A stretch of DNA of 34,409 bases from Verrucomicrobiaceae bacterium (GTDB taxonomy: Bacteria; Verrucomicrobiota; Verrucomicrobiia; Verrucomicrobiales; Verrucomicrobiaceae): contig JAIYDW010000038.1 in NCBI GenBank assembly GCA_027487315.1, forward strand, positions 1 through 34,409, written 5' to 3'. Position numbers and translations under genes: made by a program. This document shows, piece by piece, positions 1-7,591 of this stretch. The notes beneath the pieces were generated by a model. The model did not search any database and had not been told where the DNA came from. It saw only the letters and a list, made by a program, of their open reading frames with translations. Numbering within the stretch: the first letter of the stretch is position 1; each line of letters begins with the position of its first letter.

Positions 1-384
1 CTGCAACACCACCGGCTCCAACGAACCCACCCGCTCCCTGATCCACCCCTCCACTCGAACCACCGCCTCGGTCACCCCCGCCCCATCCCCCCCAAACGCC
101 CGCAACGCACTCCAGCACAGCAGCGTCGTCGAAAGGTTGCTCCCACTGATCGTCGTATCGCCCCACCCTCCATCCACATTCTGATTCGCCACCAGCCACC
201 GCACCCCCGCCCCAATCCGCTCCCCATTCACCACCGCATCCACCCCCCGCAATGCCACCACCGCCGTCGCCGTCGCCAACGCACTCCCCGACAAATACCC
301 CCGCCACACCCCTTCATCAGACCGCAAGCCCAACAAATGAGCCTCCGCCCTCGCAATCGCCTCATCCAACAACATCCCCACCAT
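1..384 (-). CDS. Squalene/hopene-cyclase-like (prenyltransferase repeat) protein, N-terminal part, cut by the window edge
   Basis: Reading the minus strand from an ATG at 384 gives 128 open codons running off position 1. The translation contains WRGYLSGSALATATAVVAL, then NGERIGAGVRWLVANQNVDG, then GWGDTTISGSNLSTT. Tryptophan/glycine-rich QNxDGGWG and 'S.LSTT' repeats are typical of the squalene-hopene cyclase and prenyltransferase alpha/alpha-barrel family, so this is the first third of such a protein. Full-length cyclases are about 600-750 residues; the catalytic DxDD region would lie outside the window, so a true cyclase cannot be told from a non-catalytic relative. The start is uncertain: the frame is open back to a stop near 465, a second ATG lies at 375, and no Shine-Dalgarno sequence is clear. 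Codons are strongly G-ending, like the other minus-strand genes here. Confidence 0.7.
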   Translation of the reverse strand, partial: MVGMLLDEAIARAEAHLLGLRSDEGVWRGYLSGSALATATAVVALRGVDAVVNGERIGAGVRWLVANQNVDGGWGDTTISGSNLSTTLLCWSALRAFGGDGAGVTEAVVRVEGWIRERVGSLEPVVLQ

Positions 385-615
385 CAAAGACCAATCCAAC
401 CTCAAAACAAGCCCCAACCCCAAAACGCAAAAAACCACCCTCCGCCACCCCCACCCGACTTATTACAGTTATTAACAAATTTCCGCCCCCCCTCGCCTTT
501 CGACCTCGCTCGCCATGTCAAGTGAGAATTTGCTAAAATTTTGAGGTTTTCTACCCTTTATTTGCTCTCAAACCTGAAAATCACCTCCTGTTTTTTGGAA
601 AAACACCCCCAACAG
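385..615. other. Non-coding gap between the cyclase-like gene and the small-RNA promoter
   Basis: No gene is supported here. The first half is C-rich on the plus strand. The second half (about 465-600) is AT-rich and probably holds the promoter of the minus-strand cyclase-like gene, but I could not pair convincing -35 and -10 hexamers. Confidence 0.4.
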
Positions 616-643
616 TTGACTGTGACCCAGAACTTTTTAACAT
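616..643 (+). promoter_or_regulatory. Sigma70-type promoter for the putative small RNA
   Basis: TTGACT at 616-621, a 16-nt spacer and TAACAT at 638-643. The predicted start is near 650, and an intrinsic terminator follows about 100 nt later with no convincing protein gene between them. Confidence 0.5.
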
Positions 644-649
644 TCCCCT

Positions 650-786
650 GTCTGTTGAGGTTCTTCTTCGCGGACCATGGAGTGCCCAGCTTCCTCGGCT
701 TAGCATTTCGTGAAGCGGTCCCTATCGTTGTTGGTTGCTGGATCGTTGGCCCTGCGGCTCCGCATGCCGCAGGGCCATTTTTTTTG
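650..786 (+). ncRNA. Putative free-standing small RNA of about 137 nt
   Basis: A sigma70-like promoter upstream and a strong intrinsic terminator at the end define a short plus-strand transcript. Between them, GGACC (672-676) can pair with GGTCC (717-721), with an inner stem of GCTT against GAAGC, so a central hairpin is plausible before the terminator hairpin. Base composition is balanced here, unlike the C-saturated neighbours, as expected of a constrained RNA. The SRP RNA core motif and a tmRNA CCA end were looked for and not found; 6S RNA cannot be excluded by eye. The cyclase-like gene diverges from it and the GTPase gene converges on it. Function unknown. Confidence 0.4.
748..785 (+). 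terminator. Strong Rho-independent terminator
   Basis: GGCCCTGCGGC (748-758) pairs perfectly with GCCGCAGGGCC (766-776) around a 7-nt loop, followed by A and an uninterrupted T run. The T run is on the plus strand, so it ends plus-strand transcripts and does not belong to the minus-strand GTPase gene whose stop lies at 793. Confidence 0.85.
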
Positions 787-792
787 CCTCGC

Positions 793-2241
793 TCATGCTT
801 GGTAGAGCGTCTCCAACACCCGCAACGTCATCCGCTTCACTAGCCGATTCGACTCCCGCACCAGCACATCCGGCATCGTCTGCTTCTCCACCCCCAGCTT
901 CCACAGATCATCCACCGAGATCACCTCCATCTCCGTCACCTGCTCCACCACCTCACGCCATTGCCTCGGCTGCTCCCCCTCCTGCCACGCGCCGCGCCCA
1001 CGACCAAAATGCGCCACTGCCAAATAGCACAGCACCGCCAGTCGCACCTGCTCGCGAAAGTGCTCCTTCGACCAGTGCATCCGCTGATCGCCCCCACGCA
1101 CCAAGTTGTAACTGCGGATCACCGCATACGTCGTCAACCCCACCCCGATCCCGCCCACCAGCGCCCCACCCCCAAACGTCATCCCTCCCGCCTTCAAGTC
1201 CGCGATCAATCCCAGCATCGCCCCACCGGCCACACCACTCATCGCTCCCCAAATGCTCTCCGAAATCTTCTCCGGCGTGTAAAACTGCCCCGCCAAGGCC
1301 GACGACGCCACTGTCCCCGACTCCCCTTCTAAACCATGCAGCAGGATCAGCGCGTTCGTCGTCCGCTCCATCCGCTCCGCCAACCGCGTCGCCAGTTGCT
1401 GCCTCGCCTCCGCATACTCCTGTTTGATCTCCGCCCGCCCGATTCCCACCTTCTCCCACAGCGACTCCGCCCTCACCTCCACCCCGTCCAGCACAGCCGA
1501 AGCCAGCAAGTCCGCCACCCGCCTCATCGCATCATCAAACATCGCCTGATTGCGCTTCTGCCACGCCAGCTTCAACTCCCCAAACAACTCCCGCCGCTCC
1601 TCCGGCAACACCTCTTCCAGCGTCGCCATCAAAAAATCCTCCTGCACCCAGCACCGCGCAAACGCATCCAACGATAGCACCCGCACCACTTGCGGATACC
1701 TCGCCAAATGCTCCCTCCACTCGCCTTCGTCCGCCTCGCTCGATCCCGCCGGCCCCGTCTGATTCAACAACGCCACCACCGGCTTCTTCACCCAACTCAA
1801 AATCTCCATCTCCGGCGCCAAATACCCCGCCGACTCCGGTGGCTCCCCCGCATTCACCAAATACAAAACCACATCCGCCTCATCCCGCACATTCTTCAGC
1901 GCCTGCTGACTGCACCACAGCGGCTTGTCCGTGATCCGATCCCAAGTCTGCGACAAAAACCAAATCAACGCATTGCTCTCCCGCTGCAATCGCTTCAACA
2001 ACCGCGCGCTATCTCCGAACCCCGGCGTATCCCACAACCGCAGCACCTTCCCGCCCTCCTGAATCAGCGTGTAAGACTCATTAAAGAGCGTCACATGCGG
2101 CGCATCCCGCACCTCTCCCACATCCCGCCGCAACAACGTCCGCGCCAGCGAGGTCTTCCCCGCATTGGTATGTGAAATCAAGCTCAGCGTCACCATCTCA
2201 GCAGAGGGTGCGGCAGTCGCGGATTTCATTACGGCAGGCAT
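793..2241 (-). CDS. DUF3482-type GTPase with C-terminal glycine-rich membrane-active region
   Basis: This is a GTP-binding protein of about 482 residues. The P-loop (SHTNAGKTS, residues ~23-31) is degenerate at its first position. The switch/G3 motif is DTPG in LWDTPGFGDS (~70-78), and G4 is NQTG in place of NKxD, a form I associate with DUF3482 GTPases. The middle is charged and helical. A glycine-rich hydrophobic stretch (~330-375, GGAMLGLI...GGALVGGIGVGLTTY) could insert in or lie on the membrane. The gene starts 28 nt after the stop of a DUF2868 gene; the DUF3482/DUF2868 pair also occurs in proteobacteria with unknown function, which supports both calls. Start codons are ambiguous: TTG 2247, ATG 2241 or ATG 2229 are possible, and all keep the P-loop. 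Confidence 0.8.
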   Translation of the reverse strand: MPAVMKSATAAPSAEMVTLSLISHTNAGKTSLARTLLRRDVGEVRDAPHVTLFNESYTLIQEGGKVLRLWDTPGFGDSARLLKRLQRESNALIWFLSQTWDRITDKPLWCSQQALKNVRDEADVVLYLVNAGEPPESAGYLAPEMEILSWVKKPVVALLNQTGPAGSSEADEGEWREHLARYPQVVRVLSLDAFARCWVQEDFLMATLEEVLPEERRELFGELKLAWQKRNQAMFDDAMRRVADLLASAVLDGVEVRAESLWEKVGIGRAEIKQEYAEARQQLATRLAERMERTTNALILLHGLEGESGTVASSALAGQFYTPEKISESIWGAMSGVAGGAMLGLIADLKAGGMTFGGGALVGGIGVGLTTYAVIRSYNLVRGGDQRMHWSKEHFREQVRLAVLCYLAVAHFGRGRGAWQEGEQPRQWREVVEQVTEMEVISVDDLWKLGVEKQTMPDVLVRESNRLVKRMTLRVLETLYQA

Positions 2242-2269
2242 AAACAAACAACGTCGAGAATGCCTCTAT

Positions 2270-3712
2270 CTAAAGGCCCTTTTGCGGCATGTCACTATTC
2301 AGATCGGTCAATCCTCGTTCGTCACCCACCCAAGTCCGTGTCGCCAAACCGGACACCGCCTCCCGCCAAAGCTGCTCCCGACTCCTCCGCTTCTCACCCG
2401 ACCACCGTGTCGCCAATCCCGCCGCATCCAGCAGCACCACCACCTCCGGCTCGTAATGCGCCGCCACCAGCGCCTCCCGCACCCGCATCAACCACGCCCG
2501 CTGCACCTCCTCCTCAGGCGTCGCCGCCAAAAAGAACACCACCACCACCCGGCCATCCTCCGGCCTCCACGCCTCCACCCAATCATCCTGATCCGCCTCA
2601 TTCACCCCCTCCATCGTGAACTCACAGCGGCCCCCATACACCCTCCCCAGCCATTCCCGCCAGCGCCCCCTCACCTTCTCATCCGGCGCGCCCCCCGCCG
2701 CCACCACCCGCACCACGTTCCCGGATCCCTCCACCCCCCTCAACAACCGCAACGCATACCCGCCCCATCCCTGCCCACCCACCGTCCGCTCCAAATCACT
2801 CCGCCCGCGCCACCTCGTCAAAAGTGCTAACCCCAGCCGCGGCAGCATCACCCCCAAACACAGCGTCCCCGCATACAACTTCAACCACGGCAGCGCCTTC
2901 CCTGGCACCGTCTCCAACCCCTCCCCACGCCGCATCCCCGCCAGCTCCGCCACCGGCACCGCCGGACCAAAAACCGCCGCGGCCGGCGCAAACAACCCTC
3001 CCAGAAAAGCCTCCGCATCCGCCCCATCCAAAATCGTGCTCTCCCACACCACCCGATACTCCCTCGACCACCCCCTCGCAAACAACGCCACCATCGACCC
3101 CAGCGCCACCACCGCCGCCCCCACATGCAGCCACACCCGCACCCGCCTCGCCAGCAACCGCCTCCCGGTCTCCCCCGTCAGCGTCGCAAACGCCTCCGCC
3201 ACCCGCTCCACCTCCACATCGCCTCCCTCACTCCGCTTCCGCCAAATCCCCACTCGCCTCGCCCCGCGCCTCGGCCAAAACTCCATCACCAACGCCCCCA
3301 GCATCACCACCGCATTCCACACCAGCAAACCCACCAACGGCAGCGCCAGCAAATTCAACTCCCGCTCATTCCCCAAACTTGTCATCCCAAACCCCAGCAC
3401 CAACGCCCCCACCCCACCCGCCCACAACACCCACCCCGGAATCACCGGCAATCGCACCGTCGCCAACAGCCGCAACATCGGCTCCTTCGACACCCCCATC
3501 GCCAAGTCGTCCAACCGCCTCGCCCGCCGCACCAAAAACGCCTCCACCTCCCCTTCCATTCCCACCGGATTCACTCCTTGCGACTCCAACTCACCCCGGC
3601 TCGCCACCGTCGCTTCCATCGCCACCGCCTGCGCCAAAAACACCCCCTTCTCATCCACACTCTCCACCGCCCGCCAAAAACAACACCGTTCCCATTCGTC
3701 AGTCGTCATCAC
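2270..3712 (-). CDS. DUF2868 family membrane protein
   Basis: A 480-residue protein with a soluble N-terminus (~1-90), two adjacent membrane segments (~95-115 and ~121-147), a third near 192-212 and a fourth near 275-298, then a soluble C-terminal domain of about 180 residues. The segment GMTSLGNERELNLLALPLVG, followed by LLVWNAV, is the DUF2868 signature (NLLAxPLxxLLxWN). A good Shine-Dalgarno GAGGAGG lies 8 nt before GTG 3712 and 11 nt before ATG 3709, so the GTG is slightly preferred. The gene lies 25 nt after the DUF721 gene and 28 nt before the DUF3482 GTPase, so all three are probably co-transcribed. DUF2868 and DUF3482 are likely partners at the inner membrane; what they do is unknown. 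Confidence 0.8.
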   Translation of the reverse strand: MMTTDEWERCCFWRAVESVDEKGVFLAQAVAMEATVASRGELESQGVNPVGMEGEVEAFLVRRARRLDDLAMGVSKEPMLRLLATVRLPVIPGWVLWAGGVGALVLGFGMTSLGNERELNLLALPLVGLLVWNAVVMLGALVMEFWPRRGARRVGIWRKRSEGGDVEVERVAEAFATLTGETGRRLLARRVRVWLHVGAAVVALGSMVALFARGWSREYRVVWESTILDGADAEAFLGGLFAPAAAVFGPAVPVAELAGMRRGEGLETVPGKALPWLKLYAGTLCLGVMLPRLGLALLTRWRGRSDLERTVGGQGWGGYALRLLRGVEGSGNVVRVVAAGGAPDEKVRGRWREWLGRVYGGRCEFTMEGVNEADQDDWVEAWRPEDGRVVVVFFLAATPEEEVQRAWLMRVREALVAAHYEPEVVVLLDAAGLATRWSGEKRRSREQLWREAVSGLATRTWVGDERGLTDLNSDMPQKGL

Positions 3713-3737
3713 ACCATCAGCCTCCTCAAAATTTCAC

Positions 3738-4115
3738 TCACCCATGCTTGAACCGCAGATCCTTGATGCCCACATGCCCCAGCTTCTCCCGCAACCGCGC
3801 CAAAATCCGCGGCTTCTCCATCATCAACGCATGATGCACCGCCGGTTGCATCAACCTCACCATCAACACCCCCCGCACCACCGAATCCGGCTGCGTCTGC
3901 CCAAACAAATACTCGCCCACAATCTCACGCCACACCTCCAGCACCTCCTCCAACTGCGCCCGCTCCGCCAACCCCGCCTGCTTCAAAATCCCCGCAATCA
4001 AATCCCCCGCCATCCGCGTCGGCACATTCACCAGCGACGGCTCCGGCGCCCCTCGCCACGCCGAAATCAACGCATGTCGCGCCCATTGGTGCCGGGTAGG
4101 TTTCGCTGCGGACAT
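3738..4115 (-). CDS. DUF721 family protein (DciA-like)
   Basis: A 125-residue basic protein. The conserved part (AGDLIAGILKQAGLAERAQLEEVLEVWREIVGEYLFGQTQP... then VVRGVLMVRLMQPAVHHALMMEKPRILARLREKLG) matches the DUF721 pattern of a helical W..IVG segment followed by a short KH-like alpha/beta module. In many bacteria lacking DnaC or DnaI, DUF721 proteins (DciA) load the replicative helicase DnaB; that role is an inference from the family. The ATG at 4115 is chosen because residues upstream in the open frame look non-coding. No strong Shine-Dalgarno is seen. It is followed after 25 nt by the DUF2868 gene. The 179-bp gap back to the ferredoxin gene could hold its own promoter, but no clear hexamers were found. 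Confidence 0.7.
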   Translation of the reverse strand: MSAAKPTRHQWARHALISAWRGAPEPSLVNVPTRMAGDLIAGILKQAGLAERAQLEEVLEVWREIVGEYLFGQTQPDSVVRGVLMVRLMQPAVHHALMMEKPRILARLREKLGHVGIKDLRFKHG

Positions 4116-4294
4116 ATCGAAAACAAGTTCGCCCCCACGTTGCACCCGCCATCCACCCCACGCCACCGAAATCCCCACCCCGTAGGCGCATTCGGCAGAA
4201 TGCGGTCCAGAGCACGAATCCCAAAAGACCCCCACCCTTACACCAGCACTTGATCAATCAGACACTCAGCGCAAACGCCAAGCCCACCAACCCA

Positions 4295-4528
4295 TCACTC
4301 CCCGTCCGAGCCAATCGCTTCCACCGGACAACCCGCCAGCGCCTCTTCACAAAGCGCACGCTCCTCATCCGTCTCAGGCTGCTTGAACACAAACGAATGC
4401 CCCCCGTCATCGTCACGGGTGAAATTCGCTGGCGCCGTCTCGCGGCAAAGATCGCAATCAATGCACTGATCGTCCACGTAATACTCGCCGCTCGTGTTCT
4501 GAGAATACTTGTTTGAAGCGTCTGCCAT
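4295..4528 (-). CDS. Small single-cluster [4Fe-4S] ferredoxin
   Basis: A 77-residue acidic protein with C22-x2-C25-x2-C28 and a distant C67-P, the four ligands of one [4Fe-4S] cluster. C60 is an extra cysteine that in related monocluster ferredoxins can form a disulphide. The second half lacks a CxxCxxC set, so a two-cluster ferredoxin is excluded. It is expected to be a soluble cytoplasmic electron carrier; its partner is not shown by the neighbourhood. HemQ lies divergently upstream. A minus-strand promoter is proposed at 4563-4590. Confidence 0.88.
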   Translation of the reverse strand: MADASNKYSQNTSGEYYVDDQCIDCDLCRETAPANFTRDDDGGHSFVFKQPETDEERALCEEALAGCPVEAIGSDGE

Positions 4529-4562
4529 GATGAATCTGAGGTTTGTTTTTCTTGGGGAAGCA

Positions 4563-4590
4563 AGAATAGTGCCCGGTCTATCGGTTGCAA
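4563..4590 (-). promoter_or_regulatory. Possible promoter of the ferredoxin gene
   Basis: On the minus strand, TTGCAA (4590-4585), a 16-nt spacer and TATTCT (4568-4563), four of six matches each. A small inverted repeat GCAAT-GAGAA-ATTGC (4587-4601) overlaps the -35 and could be an operator, though it is short. Confidence 0.35.
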
Positions 4591-4661
4591 TGAGAAATTG
4601 CCCCGCTTAGTTCATCTTCCCCCGTCCCATCAGCCCAAAAAAATTTCCCCACCTCCATCCC

Positions 4662-5516
4662 ATGACCCCCACTCCCTTCCCCTCCCCCTCCGAATCCACC
4701 TCCCCTGCCGCCCTCACCGCTGAAGAAGGCTGGTTCGTCCAACACCTCTTCTATCACATCGACCACGGCTTCTGGGCCGCCCTCACCCAGGACGAAAAAC
4801 GCCAGCGCCTCACCCGCCTCACCCAGACCCTCCAAACCATCCGCGCCCACGACAAAACCCAGCTCCTCACCCTCAGTGTCCTCACCCCCAAAGCCGACCT
4901 CGGCTTCATGCTCGTCACCGCCGACCTCCACGACGCCAACCGCTTCGAAAAACAACTCGCCCTCTGCCTCGGTCCCGACGTCCTCAGCCCCACCTACAGC
5001 TACCTCTCCATGACCGAGTGGACCGAATACTCCGAAAAAGAAGAGGACGCCTCCGCTCGCATCGCCCGCACCGAAAATCTCGAAGTCGGCACCGAGGCCC
5101 ACACCGCCCGGCTCGAAGAATGGCGCACCCACATGAAGAAGTACTACAACGACCGCCTCTATCCCAACCTCGCGGATTGGCCGGTCGTCTGCTTCTACCC
5201 CATGAACAAACACCGCAACGTCGGCGCCAACTGGTGGGCGCTCGACTTCGACAAACGCCGCGAACTCATGGGCAGCCACGCCCGCACCGGCCGCAAATAC
5301 GCCGGCAAAGTCCGCCAACTCGTCACCGGCTCCACCGGCCTCGACACCCACGAATGGAGCGTCACCCTCTTCGCCCACGACCTCTTCCAAATCAAAAGCA
5401 TCATCTACGAAATGCGCTTCGACGAAGTCTCCGCCGTCTACGCAGAGTTCGGCGACTTCTACATCTCCCTCCAACTCCCCATCCCCGCCCTCCTCGAGCG
5501 CCTCCAACTCACCTAA
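4662..5516 (+). CDS. chdC: Coproheme decarboxylase / chlorite-dismutase family (HemQ, ChdC)
   Basis: A 284-residue protein of the chlorite dismutase fold. It contains YPMNKHR (Tyr179), matching the catalytic tyrosine motif YPMxKxR of coproheme decarboxylases, and RRELMGSHARTGRKYAG with His206 as the probable proximal haem ligand. The end, GSTGLDTHEWSVTLFAHDLF followed by YEMRFDEVSAVYAEFGDFY, is near-diagnostic for HemQ. The enzyme converts coproheme III to haem b by two oxidative decarboxylations, the last step of the coproporphyrin-dependent haem pathway. It heads a short operon: a membrane protein starts 84 nt downstream and a glycosyltransferase follows that. The first ~18 residues are low-complexity (Pro/Ser) and may not be conserved. 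Codons are strongly C-ending. Confidence 0.92.
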   Translation: MTPTPFPSPSESTSPAALTAEEGWFVQHLFYHIDHGFWAALTQDEKRQRLTRLTQTLQTIRAHDKTQLLTLSVLTPKADLGFMLVTADLHDANRFEKQLALCLGPDVLSPTYSYLSMTEWTEYSEKEEDASARIARTENLEVGTEAHTARLEEWRTHMKKYYNDRLYPNLADWPVVCFYPMNKHRNVGANWWALDFDKRRELMGSHARTGRKYAGKVRQLVTGSTGLDTHEWSVTLFAHDLFQIKSIIYEMRFDEVSAVYAEFGDFYISLQLPIPALLERLQLT

Positions 5517-5545
5517 CCCCCCTCCGCACTCGTCCTCGTCCTCGT

Positions 5546-5587
5546 CATTCGTCATTCGTCATTCCCCATTCGTCATTCCTCATTCCC
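5546..5587 (+). repeat. Heptamer tandem repeat, unit CATTCGT (six units)
   Basis: Six consecutive 7-nt units, CATTCGT, CATTCGT, CATTCCC, CATTCGT, CATTCCT and CATTCCC, lie between hemQ and the next gene and end 12 nt before its ATG. Confidence 0.85.
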
Positions 5588-5599
5588 CCCTCCGCACCC

Positions 5600-6190
5600 A
5601 TGATCGAAGAGCTCTACCACTACCTCTACCACCTCACCCCTGACGGTGGTATCCCCCTCAAAGGGACGGGCATTCTCCTCGGTCTCATCCTGCTCGCCGG
5701 CCACCTCTGGGCATATCTGAAGCCCGCCCAAACCCAGGCCTTTCTCCGCGACTTCCCCCGCAACTACGCCTGGGGCGTCATCCTCCTCACCATCTGCTTC
5801 TTCTGGAGCATGATGATCATTCAACACATGGACATGGGCGAGTTCTTCCACCTCCGCCGCTGGTTCCTCATCATCGTCCCCGCAGGCTTCGTCGGCGTCC
5901 TTTTCTATGTTCGCGAGTTCATCTCCGTTCGCGCCCTCGGCTCCCTCATGCTTCTCGCCGCCGGCCCCATGCTCTGTGCCGCCTTCCTCCAGCCCCAACT
6001 CAGCCGCCTCCTCATCCCCATCCTCGCCTACGCCTGGATCATCGCCGGCATGTTCTTCGTCGGCATGCCCTTCCTCATGCGCGACGCCATCACCTGGGTC
6101 ACCGCCAATCCCGCCCGCTGGAATCTCGCCTCTATCTCCGGCATCATCTACGGCGCCCTCCTCCTCGTCGCCGCCGTCCTCTTCTACTAG
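5600..6190 (+). CDS. Polytopic membrane protein of unknown function
   Basis: A 196-residue hydrophobic protein with about six predicted membrane helices (roughly 22-40, 57-75, 86-106, 110-130, 134-156 and 175-195). It has a short N-terminus (MIEELYHYLYHLTPDGG) and no signal peptide or recognised catalytic motif. I do not recognise the family. It lies 84 nt after hemQ and 9 nt before a glycosyltransferase gene in the same direction, so the three are probably co-transcribed. A link to haem handling or envelope assembly is only a contextual guess. The ATG at 5600 follows a C-rich stretch with no evident Shine-Dalgarno. Confidence 0.75.
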   Translation: MIEELYHYLYHLTPDGGIPLKGTGILLGLILLAGHLWAYLKPAQTQAFLRDFPRNYAWGVILLTICFFWSMMIIQHMDMGEFFHLRRWFLIIVPAGFVGVLFYVREFISVRALGSLMLLAAGPMLCAAFLQPQLSRLLIPILAYAWIIAGMFFVGMPFLMRDAITWVTANPARWNLASISGIIYGALLLVAAVLFY

Positions 6191-6199
6191 CCCATTCCA

Positions 6200-7132
6200 A
6201 TGGCCGCACCGCGTGTCCTAGTCATCCGTGGCGGCGCCATCGGTGACTTCATCCTCACCCTGCCCGCCATACGCCTCCTCAGAGAAGGCATCCCCAACTG
6301 CCACCTCGAAGTCCTCGGTTACCCCGGCATCGCCGACCTCGCCCTCGCCGCCGGCCTCGCCGACCACACCCGCAGCCTCGGCCACCGCCACTTCGCCCCT
6401 CTCTTCGCCCCGGGAGCCCCCGTCCAGCAGGAGATCGCCGAGTACCTCGCCTCCTTCAACCTCGTCGTCAGCTACCTCTTCGACCCCGACGGCTACTTCC
6501 GCGGCAACCTCGAACGCCTCGGCGTCAAAACCCTCATCGAGTGCCCCCACCGCATCCTCCCCGGCCAGGGCCCCGCCGCCACCCAGCTCGCCCGCCCCCT
6601 CGAAAAACTCGCCCTCTTCCTCGAACACCCCGCCCCCCACTTCCCCGTCCCCCCAGACCTTCCCTCCCCCACCACCCCCACCCACTTCATCCTCCACCCC
6701 GGCAGCGGCTCCACCCAAAAAACCTGGCCCCTCGAAAACTGGCTCTCCGTCCTCCAATCCCTCGCCCAAACCCAACCCCTCCACATCGTCCTCATCACCG
6801 GCGAAGCCGAAGCCGAACGCGGCCTCCTCCCCACCCTCCAAAATCTCTCACATCCCAACCTCACCTTCGAATCCTGGCACCAAATCCCCCTCCCCAACCT
6901 CGTCCCCCGCCTCCAATCCCTCGCGCCGTCCGGCACCCGCTTCCTCGGTCACGACAGCGGCATCAGCCACCTCGCCGCCGCCTGCGGCCTCCCCTGCACC
7001 CTCCTCTTCGGCCCCACCGACCCCACCCTCTGGGCCCCTCAAAACCCAAACATCACCCTCCTCACCTCCCCCACCGAAAACCTCACCGACCTCCCTCCCC
7101 AAACCCTCCTCCACTCCCTACTCCGCCAATAA
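6200..7132 (+). CDS. Glycosyltransferase family 9 (heptosyltransferase-like)
   Basis: A 310-residue protein with the GT-B layout of family 9. The N-terminal Rossmann domain opens with VLVIRGGAIGDFILTLPAI (~6-24), where the GD..L..P motif is the family signature. The C-terminal nucleotide-sugar domain contains HPGSGSTQKTWPLENW (the K-x-W-P element), then GHDSGISHLAAACGLPCTLL and FGPTDPTLW, the donor-binding D-S-G-x-x-H-x-A-A loop. Such enzymes transfer heptose or related sugars to lipopolysaccharide core at the cytoplasmic face of the inner membrane; the actual sugar cannot be read from sequence. It is the last gene of the hemQ-membrane protein-glycosyltransferase run. Confidence 0.85.
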   Translation: MAAPRVLVIRGGAIGDFILTLPAIRLLREGIPNCHLEVLGYPGIADLALAAGLADHTRSLGHRHFAPLFAPGAPVQQEIAEYLASFNLVVSYLFDPDGYFRGNLERLGVKTLIECPHRILPGQGPAATQLARPLEKLALFLEHPAPHFPVPPDLPSPTTPTHFILHPGSGSTQKTWPLENWLSVLQSLAQTQPLHIVLITGEAEAERGLLPTLQNLSHPNLTFESWHQIPLPNLVPRLQSLAPSGTRFLGHDSGISHLAAACGLPCTLLFGPTDPTLWAPQNPNITLLTSPTENLTDLPPQTLLHSLLRQ

Positions 7133-7170
7133 CCCCAAAAATCCGCAAGCAGAGAACGTCTAGGCCAACC

Positions 7171-7217
7171 ACGGCGGGAATTGAAACTCGAATTCAAAGT
7201 AGGAAGTTACCCGCCGT
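7171..7217. terminator. Inverted repeat between convergent genes, possible weak terminator
   Basis: ACGGCGGG (7171-7178) pairs perfectly with CCCGCCGT (7210-7217). The interior can form a second GAATT/AATTC stem. Only TTT follows on the plus strand. It lies between the convergent glycosyltransferase and DUF7660-like genes. Confidence 0.35.
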
Positions 7218-7263
7218 TTGATGTGCCGGCTTGTTCTCCGGTCTTTCTCATTGGGCGGCGCGA

Positions 7264-7560
7264 TCACTCATAAAGCTTACCCATATGCAAAATGTGCGCC
7301 ATCCGAGTCCAGGGGTTCTGTGGTGGCGTGTAAAGAGGCAGGCCATTCTTCGATCCCTCGGCCCACGCTGAGGCGGCCCCCAGAAACGCCTCAATGGTGC
7401 CGTTCTCCCAACCATTGGCACCGGGTCCAAACGGTGATGTCGGGCTGATGGCTTCCTTCGCAAGCTCGTCTTCCCGATCACCAGCCAGCGCAGAAATGAA
7501 ATCGATCAGTGATGACTCATCTGTGACTTGGTCTGCCAGCGTGTGTAGATCGAGAGACAT
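7264..7560 (-). CDS. Small DUF7660-like protein
   Basis: A 98-residue acidic soluble protein. The pattern LIDFISALAGDRED ... GWENGTIEAFLGAASAWAEG ... PWTRMAHILHMGKLYE (W51-E-N, FL.A..AW, W..., G..YE at the extreme C-terminus) matches my recollection of the DUF7660 family; function unknown. Several small families of this shape occur as immunity proteins of polymorphic toxins, but no toxin gene is adjacent, so this is only a possibility. Codons are balanced rather than G-saturated, unlike the flanking ftsK, which suggests a more recent arrival. The ATG at 7560 lies 31 nt beyond the ftsK stop with no strong ribosome site. Confidence 0.6.
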   Translation of the reverse strand: MSLDLHTLADQVTDESSLIDFISALAGDREDELAKEAISPTSPFGPGANGWENGTIEAFLGAASAWAEGSKNGLPLYTPPQNPWTRMAHILHMGKLYE

Positions 7561-7591
7561 GAAGGTTTCTGGAGAACAGAGAACTGAGCAC

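Noticed and set aside
650-786. Assignment of the small RNA as SRP RNA or tmRNA
   Set aside because: The SRP core GGTCAGG...GGAAGC motif and a tRNA-like CCA end are absent.
541-843. 100-codon plus-strand frame across the small-RNA interval
   Set aside because: It reads through a strong intrinsic terminator and into the antisense of the GTPase gene, and has no recognisable domain.
2616-4253. Long plus-strand open frame of over 500 codons opposite the DUF2868 and DUF721 genes
   Set aside because: Low-complexity Pro/Ser/Thr/Arg composition caused by C-rich sequence; the minus strand encodes recognisable families.
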